This document shows, in pieces, positions 12,400 to 24,561 of a DNA stretch of 64,000 nucleotides. Source of the stretch: Phallus indusiatus (taxonomy: Eukaryota > Basidiomycota > Agaricomycetes > Phallales > Phallaceae); NCBI GenBank assembly GCA_027605045.1, contig JAQFWX010000034.1:372001-436000 (forward strand). Reading direction: 5' to 3'. How positions within the stretch are numbered: the first letter of the stretch is position 1; each line of letters starts with the position of its first letter. A program made the translations under genes and the position numbers. Under the pieces are notes generated by a model. It saw only the letters and a program-made list of their open reading frames with translations, searched no databases and was not told the origin of the DNA.

Positions 12400-14840
12400 C
12401 TTATACTAGCTGACGATGGATATATATTCGTCCCATGTTTCCAAACGAGTAGTGTCATAAAGCTGCAAACTCCGCAACATGTAGTGTTTGAATGGCGCCT
12501 ATCCGGGCTTCATGACGAGAATGCGTGCAAAGGTCCAGTTATTCCAGTAGCAAAGACATCCATATTAAACTGTATTCCGGCTCTTTTTTTGCATCTTTAC
12601 GCTGCAACCAAATTGAGTCCGAAACGCTCCACATCAGGCTTGCTGCCGCTGTCAGTGCGATACTGGTAACAGCTTGCTTCCCAAACAAGCCAAGCGTCTT
12701 GATGCACAGGCGTAGATGGTCGGGTGAAAGGGCCGATAACGTATCGCAAACGAGTGTCAATGACTGAAAGGCGATGCGAACTAATGTCAAGTTGTTCTTC
12801 CCGTCGAAGGCCTTCGTGGTCCCGTTAGTTCGCAACCGATAGGGGACAGAAGATTCCGATGGTATATATTTGGCGACCATTAGGATATGAGGTGTGAAGT
12901 CTTCAGTCCCATACGATGGATCTCCAGCAAGGTACCTACGGATATCTCTTGGGCCAGAGCGTGCAGTATTCGCTCTTGCACAACTGATTTGATATCATCA
13001 GCGTTTGCGATTTTCCTGATATCTCTTGAGCTAAGACGCGCAGTATCCGTTCTTGCACGACTGATATAACGTCATCAGCGTCTTGCCCAATATTCAGGGG
13101 TGGTGGTAAGGACGTCATTCAAGGTCTGAGTAGCCTGTAGTCGGATGGGTGTTGGTGCCTGCAGATGTCCTATCACGGCCAGGAGATGATTGGTAGTGAT
13201 ATTCCAAGCGATGTCAGGATCTGGATAAAGAAGACGGTGAACGTTCAGCAAGCATACCACGCCCAATTTGGTGATGCCAAAGTCTCCTCCTCTCTATACA
13301 AAGGCATGCGTCGTCAGTGAGCATCATAGTCGCAGACGCCGAATAAACTTACCGCGATTCTCGTCAATACAGTCCCACTAGCACAACGCCTATGAGCATA
13401 CTCCGGAGGTGTAACGAGTCTTTTTGCATTTGCATCTTGAGGTACTTCCGAAGCCACTATCAGAACTGAGTTTACACAGAGTGTTCGAAAATCCTGAACG
13501 CAACGTTGTTCAACAGTTATGTTGATTCAATCAACTTTTTCATCGAGTTTTGAATTGTGTCAGGGTCTAGCTCGGAGAATATGACATGGCGAGGAGATGG
13601 AGACGCCGGTGGTCGTCTCACATATGTCGTTCCTTTGGTTAAGACATACTCGGCGTTTTGAAGCATTTCCAGAATGTCAAACCAGCTGGGACCAAGGCTA
13701 CCCGCAAGGAATAAAGAACAGACATCAGGACCTTTAGGCATGCTAGATTGCGTTCCGACAGTCTCGGGCGAGTCTGGGTTCCAGTCAAAGCCGAAAGTCC
13801 AAGGTTCTCGGCCGATAAACTACTTTTAGGTGTTGGGCTGTTGCTCGGAAACGAATCAATACTTGGTTCGAAGCGATTTGACACCGAAAATTTAGCTATT
13901 CCGGCTATGAAGGCATCTCTAGGCGTCGTAAGGTTTAAGGGTCCGGTCACGTTTATCATGCCTTGCATAGCTGCTGAAACATGGGCGAAAAGATCCTCAG
14001 ATAGACTGCTTGAGATGTAAAACGATAGAGCGGCTAATAGCGGTGGCCAACCTTGCTCAAGCATGTCGTAACGGTTCGAAGTTGGATTGTGCTGGGGTCG
14101 TCGGGTGGTAAAGAAGGGAGGTCTAGAGCTCGTGGCGCATGAACAACCGACTCTCCTGTCGCACGGTGTCCAACAATGGCAATGGAATTTAGTGGTAGAA
14201 CTAGAGACGCGAATCCCTCGACTAGAGCCACGAGACATTGAAGCACTAGATGATAGACGTATGACCCTGGGATCAGAGGCGAATCTGCTTTATCCAGCTG
14301 ATCGATGCTATGACTGATCAATATCTTGCTAAAAGCAAATCAAACGTTGCTTACCATTGTAGCTCGATCCACTAACGCTAAGACCTATGTGATCATACTG
14401 GCTACACCCTACACAGTCGCACTAGCAGCGTTTGCGACCATTCTCGCTACTTCATATAGCGCCGAACTTTCGCCAACATACGTAGAAACTCCTGAGCCCA
14501 TTATCTCTTGCCCAGCAAAGCAGGCTTTTCGGTAGATAAACGCTTAAGCGCATACGGAAGTGTTCCGAAAACATTAAACGAGTCGTCGTGCACCATGCAT
14601 TTACCATCCTCTGCGCATAAGTTCGGCATCTGTGCAAAGGCTGAATTGACAAGACGAGACAAGGAAGATAAAACAATATACTCTCAAAACCTCCAGGGCT
14701 ACACGCTTTGGTAGAACACGTGACGACGGTGGTGCATGGTCAACTAGGTGACGTCAAACGAAGCAAGGAAAGGTAGGGTGGCATAGGAAGATAATTTAGA
14801 AAGTGTGAAGAGGAGCTCGGCTTCAGAAACGGTACAGAGG
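12400..14840 (-). pseudogene. MON2: MON2 (Golgi-to-endosome trafficking) pseudogene
   Basis: Scattered minus-strand frames match, in the right order, the fungal MON2 HEAT-repeat protein, which in yeast works with Dop1 in endosome/Golgi traffic. Recognisable blocks are LKRLSTEKPALLGK, DQLDKADSPLIPGSYVY, LLAALSFYISSSL, ERNLACLKVLM, LGPSWFDILEMLQNAEYVL, AWNITTNHLLAVI and SLTLVCDTLSALSPDHLRL. The blocks sit in different frames. There is a 1-base shift near 14060, another near 13700, in-frame stops near 14370-14420 and a stop near 12539. The linker and the N- and C-terminal thirds of the protein are absent. It is clearly a dead fragment; a functional copy is expected elsewhere in the genome. Confidence 0.85.
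12941..13085. repeat. 77-bp tandem duplication inside the MON2 pseudogene
   Basis: Two adjacent copies, starting at 12941 and 13018, both read (minus strand) as a diverged version of the VQERIL..LAQEI segment. The unit of 77 bp is not a multiple of three, so the duplication itself breaks the frame. The copies have since diverged by many substitutions, so the event is not recent. Confidence 0.7.
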
Positions 14841-17141
14841 ACAAAGAGTGGGTAACTCAGAATCACATAGAATACAGGAAAGATGGTTAAACGAGAGTCG
14901 CGAGGTCCCCAGGGAGTTACCATCAACCCCATTAGTCATTTAGAATCAAATTAAACCCAGTGTTAAGGAGAAAGCATATTTTACCGCACACAACAACTGG
15001 CGATGGTGCACTAGTACTAGCGCGAAGAACTGGTAGGGGATTGAACGTGAACGTGAAAGTTGAACGTTTGAACGTTGAACCGCGGTGGCGCGTGACGCGT
15101 TACGTGGACGGCTCACAATCGCAACACCATAATGTACCATTCATGTACGACCGACAAATCCAAACAAATTTGGACAGTTCTAGGTGAGCTCACAACTATT
15201 TCAATTGGTTTATATATATGTAAATCGTAGTTCATCGCTTGATTGATGTAGTTTTTTCCAGTTTTTTCCAAAGGCTTAGCAATCGGAGCGCTTCCGTTAG
15301 TCGTAGCTGGAAACGAAGCTGCCAGCGGGATTGATATTATTTCAAGTCATGCTTTTGAGTCTAAAGAAAACCGCAATAGCAATTGCTTCGTTGGAGGAGT
15401 GCTCCTCTATTTAATTAAAGAAACACCGTTTCCAGGAGACGCTTTTAGCCAAAGATTCCATTCCACACCAGCTTTTATCCTTGTCCCCATTTCATGATAT
15501 TGGAAAAAGCTTGCAGTTCGGATACGTGGCGATTTAGTAACGATTTTGGCTTCCTTTTGGTCTGGTCGCCGTTGTAACTGGAATCGGTTCTTTCAGGGCT
15601 CGCAACGCCACACCGGCTCAATTTTCTGTGTTTCTCAATAACTTTAGAAAATGTTACCTACAGTACCTTTTAATCTTCACATCGGACCCCACACCATCTG
15701 TCAGTTTCGGCTTCCTGCCATACAGTTAAGGCGATCTCATCGTGGATGTTCCGATATCTTCACGCGCAATCTCAAAACTAGCCCTCGAAGTTTTGGTAGT
15801 TTTATCCAACCAATTACTTCTGGCTTCTGGTTCATTCCCTCCCAATCGTCTTAGTCCTCTACTGGCCCCAATTCCGCTTTGCATCACAATGCTTTATTGC
15901 TCAAGTACTGTCCTTATCGCGCGCGTCCTTGAACGCCATGTATATGACCACTTGCTTCAGTGCACGGACTGTAATCACTGCGCTTTATGTGGATCATAAC
16001 GTGGCAAATGCCACCGAAGTGTTCTAAATCGAATAATTTCCTCAAGCCGCCAACCTTTATCAGCATTTCAGCAAATGATATCTTCTATCTTGTTTTACCC
16101 CTACACCCTATCACGGGATAACCCGCTTGTTCTAGATCTGAGAGCGCCCCCGTTATTACCTCGGTCTATCATACGTCTTATGTTGACGCACTTCTTGGGG
16201 ACGGCCTGTGGATGTCTAAGCATCCAAGATGACGAATTTCGGAATACATCTATCTACTCAATCGACACCGGTCCTAGTTCGTCAAAAACCTACCTTCTCA
16301 AACTCTTACTTTGATAGGTTTGCATGGCTCTAACTCAGGGTGGACGTCCGCAGCGTCCTTGTCGATGTATTATCTGACCTGTTGGCTTTGATGGTTTTGA
16401 ATATATTCAACTTTCGACATCTGTCGTCAGTCAAGAGGATTTCCAATCGAACGGAAATTCTAACACGGCTATCGATCAGTTGTCTCCGTGTCAATATACA
16501 CTCGAGAAAAATTTGCCTTTTGGTTTGCGAACACGAGGACTTCGCGATGGGCAATAGCAGGTCGTAAATAACATGCAGACTCAAAACCTTGTTTGCTTTA
16601 CGCGTTGCCGCTCGTTCATAATCAAAACCGACTAGTACCAGTTTGACAGCACTCGGAAGCGACCAGCAGAATTTGGTGTCTTACATTCGAATCCAAGAAA
16701 CTACGAAAACGCGTTTTGCACTTATTTATAGCTGTCCCGCTGTGAAAGGGTGGGTTCAATAGCCCATTTATGGTAAGTAAAGCTGGTTCTTCAGAGATTC
16801 ATGTACTAAGTATGCTTTTGTGCAGTCATAGACAACTTGGCTGCAAGACGGGATCGTCTTGATTGAAGGTGGAGACTTTTCCTTCATTATTCTCAACAAT
16901 TCATGTCAATACATGACTACCACCACCCCGGAACGACAATCATTGCTGTATAAGATGGGAAAACCGAGTAGAGTTTGGTCGGTTTTCACATTCCTGGAGC
17001 TCACGAAGAGCGTGACGGAGAGCGACAAGATTCTTCACTTAGTGCAGAGCGAGCAGTTCTTCCAAGTACAGTAGCGCGACGAAAGACCTCGTTCACAACC
17101 ACCGCGTTACATACTCTTCCTCTAAACAACACTTGCCAACG
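14841..17141. other. Long region without a supported gene
   Basis: About 2.3 kb with only short ORFs that lack coding character. It contains GAACGT-rich short repeats at 15046-15082, a GCGTGACGCGT string near 15092, and near 15993 the sequence resembling 10629. A frame at 16859-17074 (GGDFSFIILNNSC) looks mildly protein-like but has no partner exon. Confidence 0.35.
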
Positions 17142-17566
17142 ATGAACTTCCATTTTTTCGCTCAAATCCAAGATATTCCCATATATTCTTCGAATCAATT
17201 ACCTCATTCCCGTCGCGCCAGAGCCAAAATCCTCCGTTGCTTAAGAAATTTCGTTAAAAGTAATGCTCAGGAGCTTCAGGATATCAACATTGAACGTCTT
17301 CATATACTGTGAGTTTGCATCATAATCTTAATTCGCTCATGCTCTTATATTTGTTCAGAAATAACTTCCATCAATCTCGCTCGGACGCCCGAAAACATCT
17401 GACCGTTAATGCAATCGCACTCAATCTCGACGGCTCTCTCGTTGGAACAAATACGATCCATGTTTACACGAATCATCCGTGCGCCTGGGGACCTCCGTGC
17501 AAAACTCTGAGAATTTGGAATGACGGGAGATTTCCGGACGTCTTTGTACCTTCCAGAGGCTGGTGA
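17142..17566 (+). CDS. Small two-exon protein, paralog of the gene at 11762
   Basis: Exons 17142-17308 and 17359-17566 give 124 residues, starting MNFHFFAQIQDIPIYSS and ending FVPSRGW. The donor (GTGAGT) and acceptor (TTCAG) are both good, so this looks like the healthier of the two copies. The conserved core has SDARKH, LVGTNTIHVY and the CAWGPPC cysteine pair, and a C-terminal tryptophan. No domain is recognised. The pair flanks the MON2 pseudogene. The final TG/GTGAGG could also act as a donor into a further exon, so the end is not certain. Confidence 0.6.
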
Positions 17567-18510
17567 GGAGGTGCAAGGAAACGCTTAGAGTTTGTTCTGT
17601 GAAACCCGACTTGTATTGCACGCTACCGATGTATTCTCAACAAAGATGTCTTCCACGAATAATGAATGTGTTAATTACAGCCGTATCAGTTCCGTTGGCA
17701 TTCAGGCAAGCCCTTCACACCGTTCAAGAGATGAAAAGACAGCGTACTGAAGAAGACCCCCTTCGAGCCCTACAACTTGTCTATTAGTCCATCTTTATCT
17801 CAGCCTTGTCATTTGTCATTTGTATACGTTTTGACCGCTGTTCAAACTGGATGAATTCAGAAAAATCACCAAGAAACTACCGGAACGAATGATTCGCGCT
17901 TACCGTTGTGGGGACGGTTCCGATGTTTTCGAGGACTCTTGAAACAACAGAATAGCCAGGCCTATTCGCAACGTCGTTCCGTCAAGGACGTCTCATCGCT
18001 ATCCACGTACGGTGTCGGCCTCTTGCCTCGGCTCTTGGATTCGCATGGTTCTCTTGTTGAACTTCCGTTAGTCTTGGCAGCAACGTTCCATGCGAACGAA
18101 TCGTCCGTCGACAGAGCTTGAAGACGAAGAAAGTTATGCGTGCCCCTGGACTTTAGAGAACGTGTCAGCCCGAATTGGGATGCTTCAGATAGTTGTACCT
18201 GCTCTCCGAGATCTCAGTGAAACTCTACTCGTTTTCGCAAGCCGTCTTACATATACCTACACTAGGGACCCTCCTAATCGCATCTCTCGGAACTCAATCT
18301 CATCTCCAGCGGTTAGAATAGGCCTCGCGAGTGTCAAAGAAGAGACATTTGCTTCTCTTTTCCGGACTAGGAGATAGCTTGTTTTGAGAGAAGATACCCG
18401 GCACTTTCGTAAAACGACTGTGCATATTGTGTTTATCTATGAAACTAAAAGCGATATCAGCTGAATTCTTTCTCTTGAGGGCACTCTCCAGCTCAGTCTT
18501 ATCTACTTTC
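17567..18510. other. Weak ORFs only
   Basis: The frame 18090-18377 (begins MRTNRPSTELEDEESY, 95 residues) has balanced composition and may be an exon, but no splice partner joins it cleanly. The frames at 17563-17787 and 17906-18121 are weaker still. Confidence 0.25.
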
Positions 18511-19251
18511 ATGGCATCGCCAACGTTGAATGAGCGGATTACGAAGCTTGTTGTTTATGGTCGGATATCAGAGATAAACGAATCTAGCCCAACAGTGGCG
18601 AAGAATTATACGGATGGCAAATTGACATTTGTTCTCGGTCTTCACATGTGGGCATTTCTAATCCGATTAATTTTGTACACAAACCCCACGTTGAATTTGA
18701 TCCGCGCATTCACCGTACGTCATTTCACCGTACGTTATACCGATCATTCAAACTTGTTTTTGCTGAGTATTCTGGCTATTTCTTTTCTATGATAGGATTT
18801 GTCTGAGCGGCGGACGAAACTACTAGCATTATCGACAATCATCAGAGAAGACTATGTCGGGAAACCCCTGGGCATTATTGAAGCTCTGGGATTTTACGCC
18901 AATGATCAACAGGGTTTGGGTGGCGCAGACGATATAATATGTAGTATACTTCCCAACAACAATCGTACCGGACAATCATCAACAGTTCCAGCCGCCAACG
19001 TGCCGGCTGTCATCAATAACCAATTCATACGCTATAAACATATACCCCGTTTTGCAGGTACAGGTTTGGCCGGTGCTGGAGCTCCATCAACGAGATTTAG
19101 TGCACAGCTTCCTGCCGGTGCCTCTCGTCCCATCGTCCAGAGGTCACACGACCACCTAGTTCTTCAGGCCTTTTATGATCACTGTCTCGTTCGCCACCGT
19201 CGTGACCCGCTTATCCGCAGTTTGAAGGTGAGATTTCTCGAGCGTGACTAA
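18511..19251 (+). CDS. Hypothetical protein with possibly decayed 3' end
   Basis: Exon 1 (18511-18714) and exon 2 (18796-19251) join in phase 0 to give about 219 residues. The junction reads LNLIRAFT-DLSERRTKLLAL and continues with IIREDYVGKPLGIIEALGFY, which is clearly protein-like. A Pro/Ala/Gly-rich linker follows. The frame stops at 19249, but the same frame resumes beyond it with sense sequence (VTEPPIRSLENQAADDERRD). It then meets a second stop at the start of an Arg/Glu-repeat stretch. The original protein was therefore probably longer, or an intron with a non-obvious acceptor spans 19228-19260. The family is not recognised. Confidence 0.45.
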
Positions 19252-20400
19252 ACCATTACCGCGGAAGTTACTGAGCCGCCAATTCGTTCTCTTGAAAATC
19301 AGGCAGCTGATGATGAGCGACGTGACCGCGCGGAAACGTGAGCAAGAGAACGCGACAGGGAGCGTGAAAGAGAGTGGGAGAGGGAGGGAAAGGGAAAGGG
19401 AGCACCAATGGTTGTTTAAATTGTCTCTTCTATTCAAAGAATTCTCAACTATTTTGTGATTTAGATCGCGACGACGAACCAGTCTTTGAACAAACTTATG
19501 CACTCTGGATTTTGCGGCAGTAAGCAGAGCCTCAAAAAACACTGCTACTTATAGGACTAATATTCGAATCAGTGTAACACCCCAGAGGCACCGATCTCGC
19601 AAACTCGCCAGAAATAACGAGAACTGGACAAATTTTTGGGACATTCAAAACGCTAGCCAGTGTCCGAAAGAGAACTTATTATGCCTTCCTTTAGGGTAAA
19701 GAGAAATCCTCAGTTACAGCGGATGAAGGATAACCGGGAGAAGAGTCTGAAGTATTATGCGGTTCGTCTGAGCGAATTGCTCTTCATTGATTGCTGAACA
19801 ATTATTATGTTAGGTGAATTAAAAGAATTCTTCTCTTTTGAGATGTGCGTATCAGGGGTGGTCAGGGGAGAGAGTGTGCCGGCGTGTGTTAATGAGGTAG
19901 TAGCGGCAGAATAAGAGCTGTGATAGTAGATTAGAGAATAAAGTGGAGCTTCAGAATGAGCACAAGTGAAGACAGATGTCTGAGAATAAAAGGGAGAATT
20001 GATTTTTTTCTACGTCGAAAACGACGCTCTGAAATACATTTTTGATCTAGCTAATTTTCCGTTACTCACGCACTCTAATTCCCTTTTTGAATGACGGTCT
20101 TTTAAAAAAAAAGGCGAAATAGAGTAACTAAAAGAAAAGATACAAGACAAATGGAGGAAACAGAGTAAACGAAACAAACGGAACAATTTTTTAGAGGCTT
20201 TATGAAACGCTGAAGATGGAGTCTGAGTATGCAAAAGAAAGAAACCTAAGTCCCGACGGATTGATAGTCCCTGTGTAGTCTGTATGAAGTAAATGTCTGG
20301 TTTAACAACTAGAACAGTCTCTGGGTTTCGGCTCTGGCCTCTAAACGTCGAATTTCGGTAATTTTCATCTGACGCATATATCGTTGTCCGCGCCAGGTAA
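19252..20400. other. Arg/Glu-coding remnant and AT-rich spacer
   Basis: At 19300-19395 the plus strand encodes a run of alternating Arg/Glu-type codons (GAG/CGT/GAA-rich, purine-biased) that fits the 3' part of the preceding gene. The rest is AT-rich with no coding frame. Confidence 0.4.
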
Positions 20401-20544
20401 CGTCAAGCAGGCCGTCAAGCAGGCCGTCAAGCGAGTCGTCAAGCGAGCCGTCAAGCGAGCCGTCAAGCGAGCCGTCAAGCGAGCCGTCAAGCGAGCCGTC
20501 AAGCGAGCCGTCAAGCGAGCCGCCAAGCGGGTCGTCAAGCGGGC
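20401..20544. repeat. 12-bp minisatellite, about 12 units
   Basis: The unit CGTCAAGCGAGC is repeated about twelve times. Seven central units are nearly identical and the outer ones carry single-base variants (GCAGGC, GCGGGT). In one minus-strand frame it reads as a Ser-Leu-Asp-Gly repeat, a by-product of its 3n length. It stands directly before an AT-rich tract (20560-20930). Confidence 0.9.
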
Positions 20545-22186
20545 CGTTACAAAAATCTAACAAATATGTTGAATTTTCGGTTTAACTTTTTTTGATAGAA
20601 GAATTCTCAAAAAAATTGAATTATAATAGGATGTTTTCAATGAATTATTTAGCGAAAATTATGATTTTTAATAGAATAAAATGAATAAAATATGAGCTAA
20701 AAATGAAAAATATCATCTGGGATTTCTGTGGCCATGTTTTTCACAAAAGTCAACTTCCTAATGAAATTTTATGAACAACAATTCAACGCATAGGTGATAT
20801 TCCAGATGATTTATTAATTGAGGAAATTATGGGAATAACAAACTATTATATGAATACTAAACCTACAGTATAAATTCAGAACTTGAACAGATAAAAACAT
20901 TTTGTAAGACTTTTCAAGTATAAAAATTAACTAATGTCTCTAGTGAAAGCTTCAAATTCCCATTCGGCTTGTCACCTAGGAGCTTGAAGCCTTCCGCAAT
21001 GGCTTCCTGATTGTTGTCTTGGAGTTGCTCACATATATTTGGCTTTGTCTTCTCGAGATTCGATTGCCAGCCAATTGCCAGCTCACTCGAACGCTGGCGT
21101 TGACATCGCGTCTCGAAGGAAGTGGACTGTGATAGTGCCGGCACGGGCACGGACCACGGCACCAACGTCCTGCTTGTGGCCCTGCGGGCGCTAGAGCTTG
21201 TTGCACGACGCGCTCACCAATGTCATGATCGCTCTCGGGCTAGAACTTAGGAGACGCACTAGCGACTCGCCGACATCCTTGTCATTTTGTCGCTCTTTCA
21301 CCCTATACATTTCACCTGGGCAACTTCCGTACTCATGAAACACTTGCAATCTCATGTCACTGGGCTGCGTCCGAATCCGTCAAGAAAGAACTCACCCACC
21401 CTTGTCCCCAGGCGGTCTTGGTTCACGCGCGCACGCCGGCTCAACTCCATCCGCTAACCTACCACAAGCTGATCAAAAACTGATCTCCTTCCTATATATT
21501 CCTGCCTTGTCTCGCTCCCAGTGATCATCATTGGATCTCTGCACGTGTTGTTTCCAAGCTCGATGTTGATATTTTCTTATCCTCGATTTTTTTGATTGAA
21601 TCTGAAGCAGATCATGGGGAAGAACCAAGTCGCGTCGCGATGTGATACCAGTTTCGTACTCGTGTCCACGCTCGTTAAGTGCGTTCACAGACGTTGAACT
21701 CGGAGTTGAATTGAACCTTCATGCATCATGTGTCAGGTACATTAACGCTTCAATAGTGCCTCAGTCGATGTGCTTAATATGCAAGTAAATTATCGTGATT
21801 ACCTTCATTATCACTCATTAAACTCGTTCTGATTCTCCAAGGATCCACCACCTTTCTCAAAACTGATTTGAAAGCTTCGCCTCATTTCATCGCCCCATAA
21901 TTATACGCAAATTCGCCCACACGACACAAGGTGTAACGGTGTAACATCCCACTCATCTTCCACTTTCAGTTGGTCATCAAGTCATCCACTCATTCCTGAG
22001 ATGATTTAGGGGGGTCCACCTCAATCGAAAGACTACAGATAAAAATGGCTTTATGTTCGCATTACGCCTTTACCGGTCACCAGCGAAGCCGAGGTTCCAT
22101 GAGGTTTTTGAATGACACCAACATGACGAATCTAGTTCGTATATCTCGCAGCCTGACTTGAGATGTTTTAGCTTAAGCTACAACAT

Positions 22187-22193
22187 TATAAAG
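22187..22193 (+). promoter_or_regulatory. TATA box of 7-TM gene copy A
   Basis: TATAAAG lies about 95 bases before the ATG. It follows a GTTTTAGCTTAAGCT block. TATA and block are kept at the same place in copies B and C, where most surrounding upstream sequence differs, so they are likely core-promoter elements. Confidence 0.6.
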
Positions 22194-22287
22194 GGCTGCA
22201 CTACTAGAGTATGCGGCTTTCAGTCAACCCCAGCACTCGCACTCGTGTTCATTTCGTCTCTACCAATCCCACTGTCCAGCTGCTGCA

Positions 22288-23814
22288 ATGATTGGCAAAG
22301 TGATAGAGACTAACACATTTTTCGGGCCTGTCGCGAAAGCCGCCGAAGCGAATGAACTTCGCGCCATAGATTGGAACATAGGTATTTTAACAGGCGTTAA
22401 CAAAAAGTTATATCCTCGTTAATGTTTTCTCAAATTGAAAAAAGCGGCATCAGTCACGTTTCTGTTTTGGGATATGTTGTTATTATTAGATAGAGAGGTA
22501 TCGTTTGTTTTTATTTCACCGACGAGTCTGACCCTTCGTTATTATTTATGTAGGTGCAATACATTTGGAAGTAAGAATATTGCATGAAAATGGGTATATG
22601 CTATTTCATAAATAAAATTTTCAAGACCCAAATTCTCCCTGATTACTGCTGTGTTTGGTGTCGTGCGTCTGTGCGCTGTGGCATTGAGTATGTATGTCCT
22701 TGAGCCTAAGTATTACTCATTTGTCAAATTAGTCTTATTTATGTATACCCGTAGATTATTTTTTGCGCTTGGTGTTGGAATATTTAGCTTGACAGATCAC
22801 TCTTGCAAGAATATCCTCTGGTTTCAATCCCTTTCTGCGCTGATTCTGACCACTGCGTCGGACATACTATTAATATCCCGCGGTATGTGTACTTAAAACA
22901 ATACTGGTAAACGTGAAAGTCAAATCTTCTGAAATATTTAGTCTATGCTTTCTACGCGAGAAACAAGGCGCTACTTATATCTCTTTGCGTTCTTGAAGCT
23001 ATAGCATTTATCGCCATCCTCTGCACAATTATAATAGTCGTGCCTCAAGCCCGACTGATTCCTAGCCCCTTTCCTTCCCAACTGCACATTGGAGGTTGTG
23101 TGTCATTGTTTTTTCCGACTTTTATATCAGATATATGGTACGAGATCTACACTGGTTCCTGCAATTTGTTTGACATGGAATAACGATATCTGGCACTGTT
23201 ATGTATCTACAGGATTCCAGTCCTTTGTGTACAGAGTGTGCTTTTCGGTCTAGCTGGAGGAAGACACCTTTACCTACAACGGAAGAATCGGATGACGATT
23301 AGTAGACTTTATTATACTTTTATTCGGGACGGTGTCTGGTGCTTTTTCGTGCTTTTCGGTACGCTATCCGATATCCCCAAGAATAATGATCACTTTGCCA
23401 ATTTGATAACACCATCCCCAGTTATTTACCTGCTGTGTATATTTGGAGTTGAGTTAAATAATATATCTGGGTTGACTTCCTTCTAGTAAGAATACATTGC
23501 TCCGCTAAATTTATTCCATTAAACTTATATATTTAATACACTATAGCTGGTGTTTTCCGCTCGTTGGAGCATGTGTTAGTAATTTCCGCCCGTCTTCTCA
23601 AGCCATGATAACTCATCTCAGTTTACATCATTAGACATCTCGCTTGATCCTTAATCTACGCTCTGCAAACAGTGAAGACTACTCGCTTGCCAGTGACTCT
23701 CCAAAGACAAATACGAAAATGAAGTTTACAAAGCCACCGACGGTGGTGGAAGTCAGTACTACAGTGGATGTCACATACCAGAGTACCGGCACCTATGATC
23801 ATGAAGAGGCTTAG
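22288..23814 (+). CDS. DUF6533-like seven-transmembrane protein, copy A
   Basis: Ten exons: 22288-22381, 22445-22497, 22554-22570, 22626-22709, 22755-22882, 22942-23137, 23213-23358, 23422-23485, 23547-23574, 23635-23814. They join to 329 residues. The N-terminus has the DUF6533 signature (a WDMLLLLDRE helix followed by VQYIWK). Further hydrophobic helices follow, a long loop, then an arginine-rich turn, RDGVWCFFVLF, and SRLILNLRS before a polar cytosolic tail. This is the layout of the large mushroom DUF6533 family, thought to be 7-TM membrane proteins of unknown ligand. The 45-nt intron 22710-22754 has no stop and is a multiple of three. I call it an intron because copies B and C need the homologous 41-nt segment removed to stay in frame. 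Confidence 0.8.
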
Positions 23815-24561
23815 ATATTGCAGTAATTATATCATTCTGAATATGATATTTTATGTATCGTTAAATCCGTTCAATCCTGATGTATATATATGCATTATGA
23901 AATTCGATTACCGTCCAATCATCTGCACTGGTGCTCGAGTTCTTTGTCTTCAGTATTCATCCACATTGCACCTTATCGCGACGGTCCTCTTTGATAATGT
24001 CCTGCCTACTTTGCCCAATACCATCGTCTATCGCCCACGCGGCATACATTATCAAGAGGCAGCATTGCGTCGTGCTCTATAGCTATTGACTAGTTTCGGT
24101 GAGAGTTTGGATACAAAATCATAGTATCGAGCTCATTGCTCATGTCCCTCAGGCTAGTCATCCCATAAGTCACTGACTGGTCCACTGGTCCCGGTCATTA
24201 ATAGTAAGTCACTGGCATGCCTCAGTTGACCAGTGCTGCGGTTTCAGCGACAGACCATCAACAAAGATCTCGTAATATATTTATAAATACGACGATGATC
24301 AATGCTCAATAAATCATCGATCTTAAACTCGTCAAAAACGGTCTTAATATAGATAGAATGATGAACCAGAATGCGGCAAGGAGCAACTTGAAAACAACGT
24401 GGCCCTCACGGCGCATATTTTTATTGGCTCGCGCAAATTCATCTGATTTATATTTCTTTGATTTACAGTGGGCAGCTGTATAACTTAAACACAGAGTTCA
24501 TAATAAATAAATGATAATATGCCCGTATAGTAATCTGATGGTCAGTTCGTAGTGCATAATA

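Noticed and set aside
12397..12767. Plus-strand ORFs over the 12.4-14.5 kb region
   Set aside because: They are antisense shadows of the MON2 pseudogene and have no family resemblance.
19156..19542. 128-codon minus ORF
   Set aside because: Shadow of the Arg/Glu-rich purine tract on the other strand; composition is a Ser/Leu run with no start context.
20309..20563. Minus ORF with repeated Ser-Leu-Asp-Gly
   Set aside because: Created by the 12-bp minisatellite; no splice partner, no conserved start.
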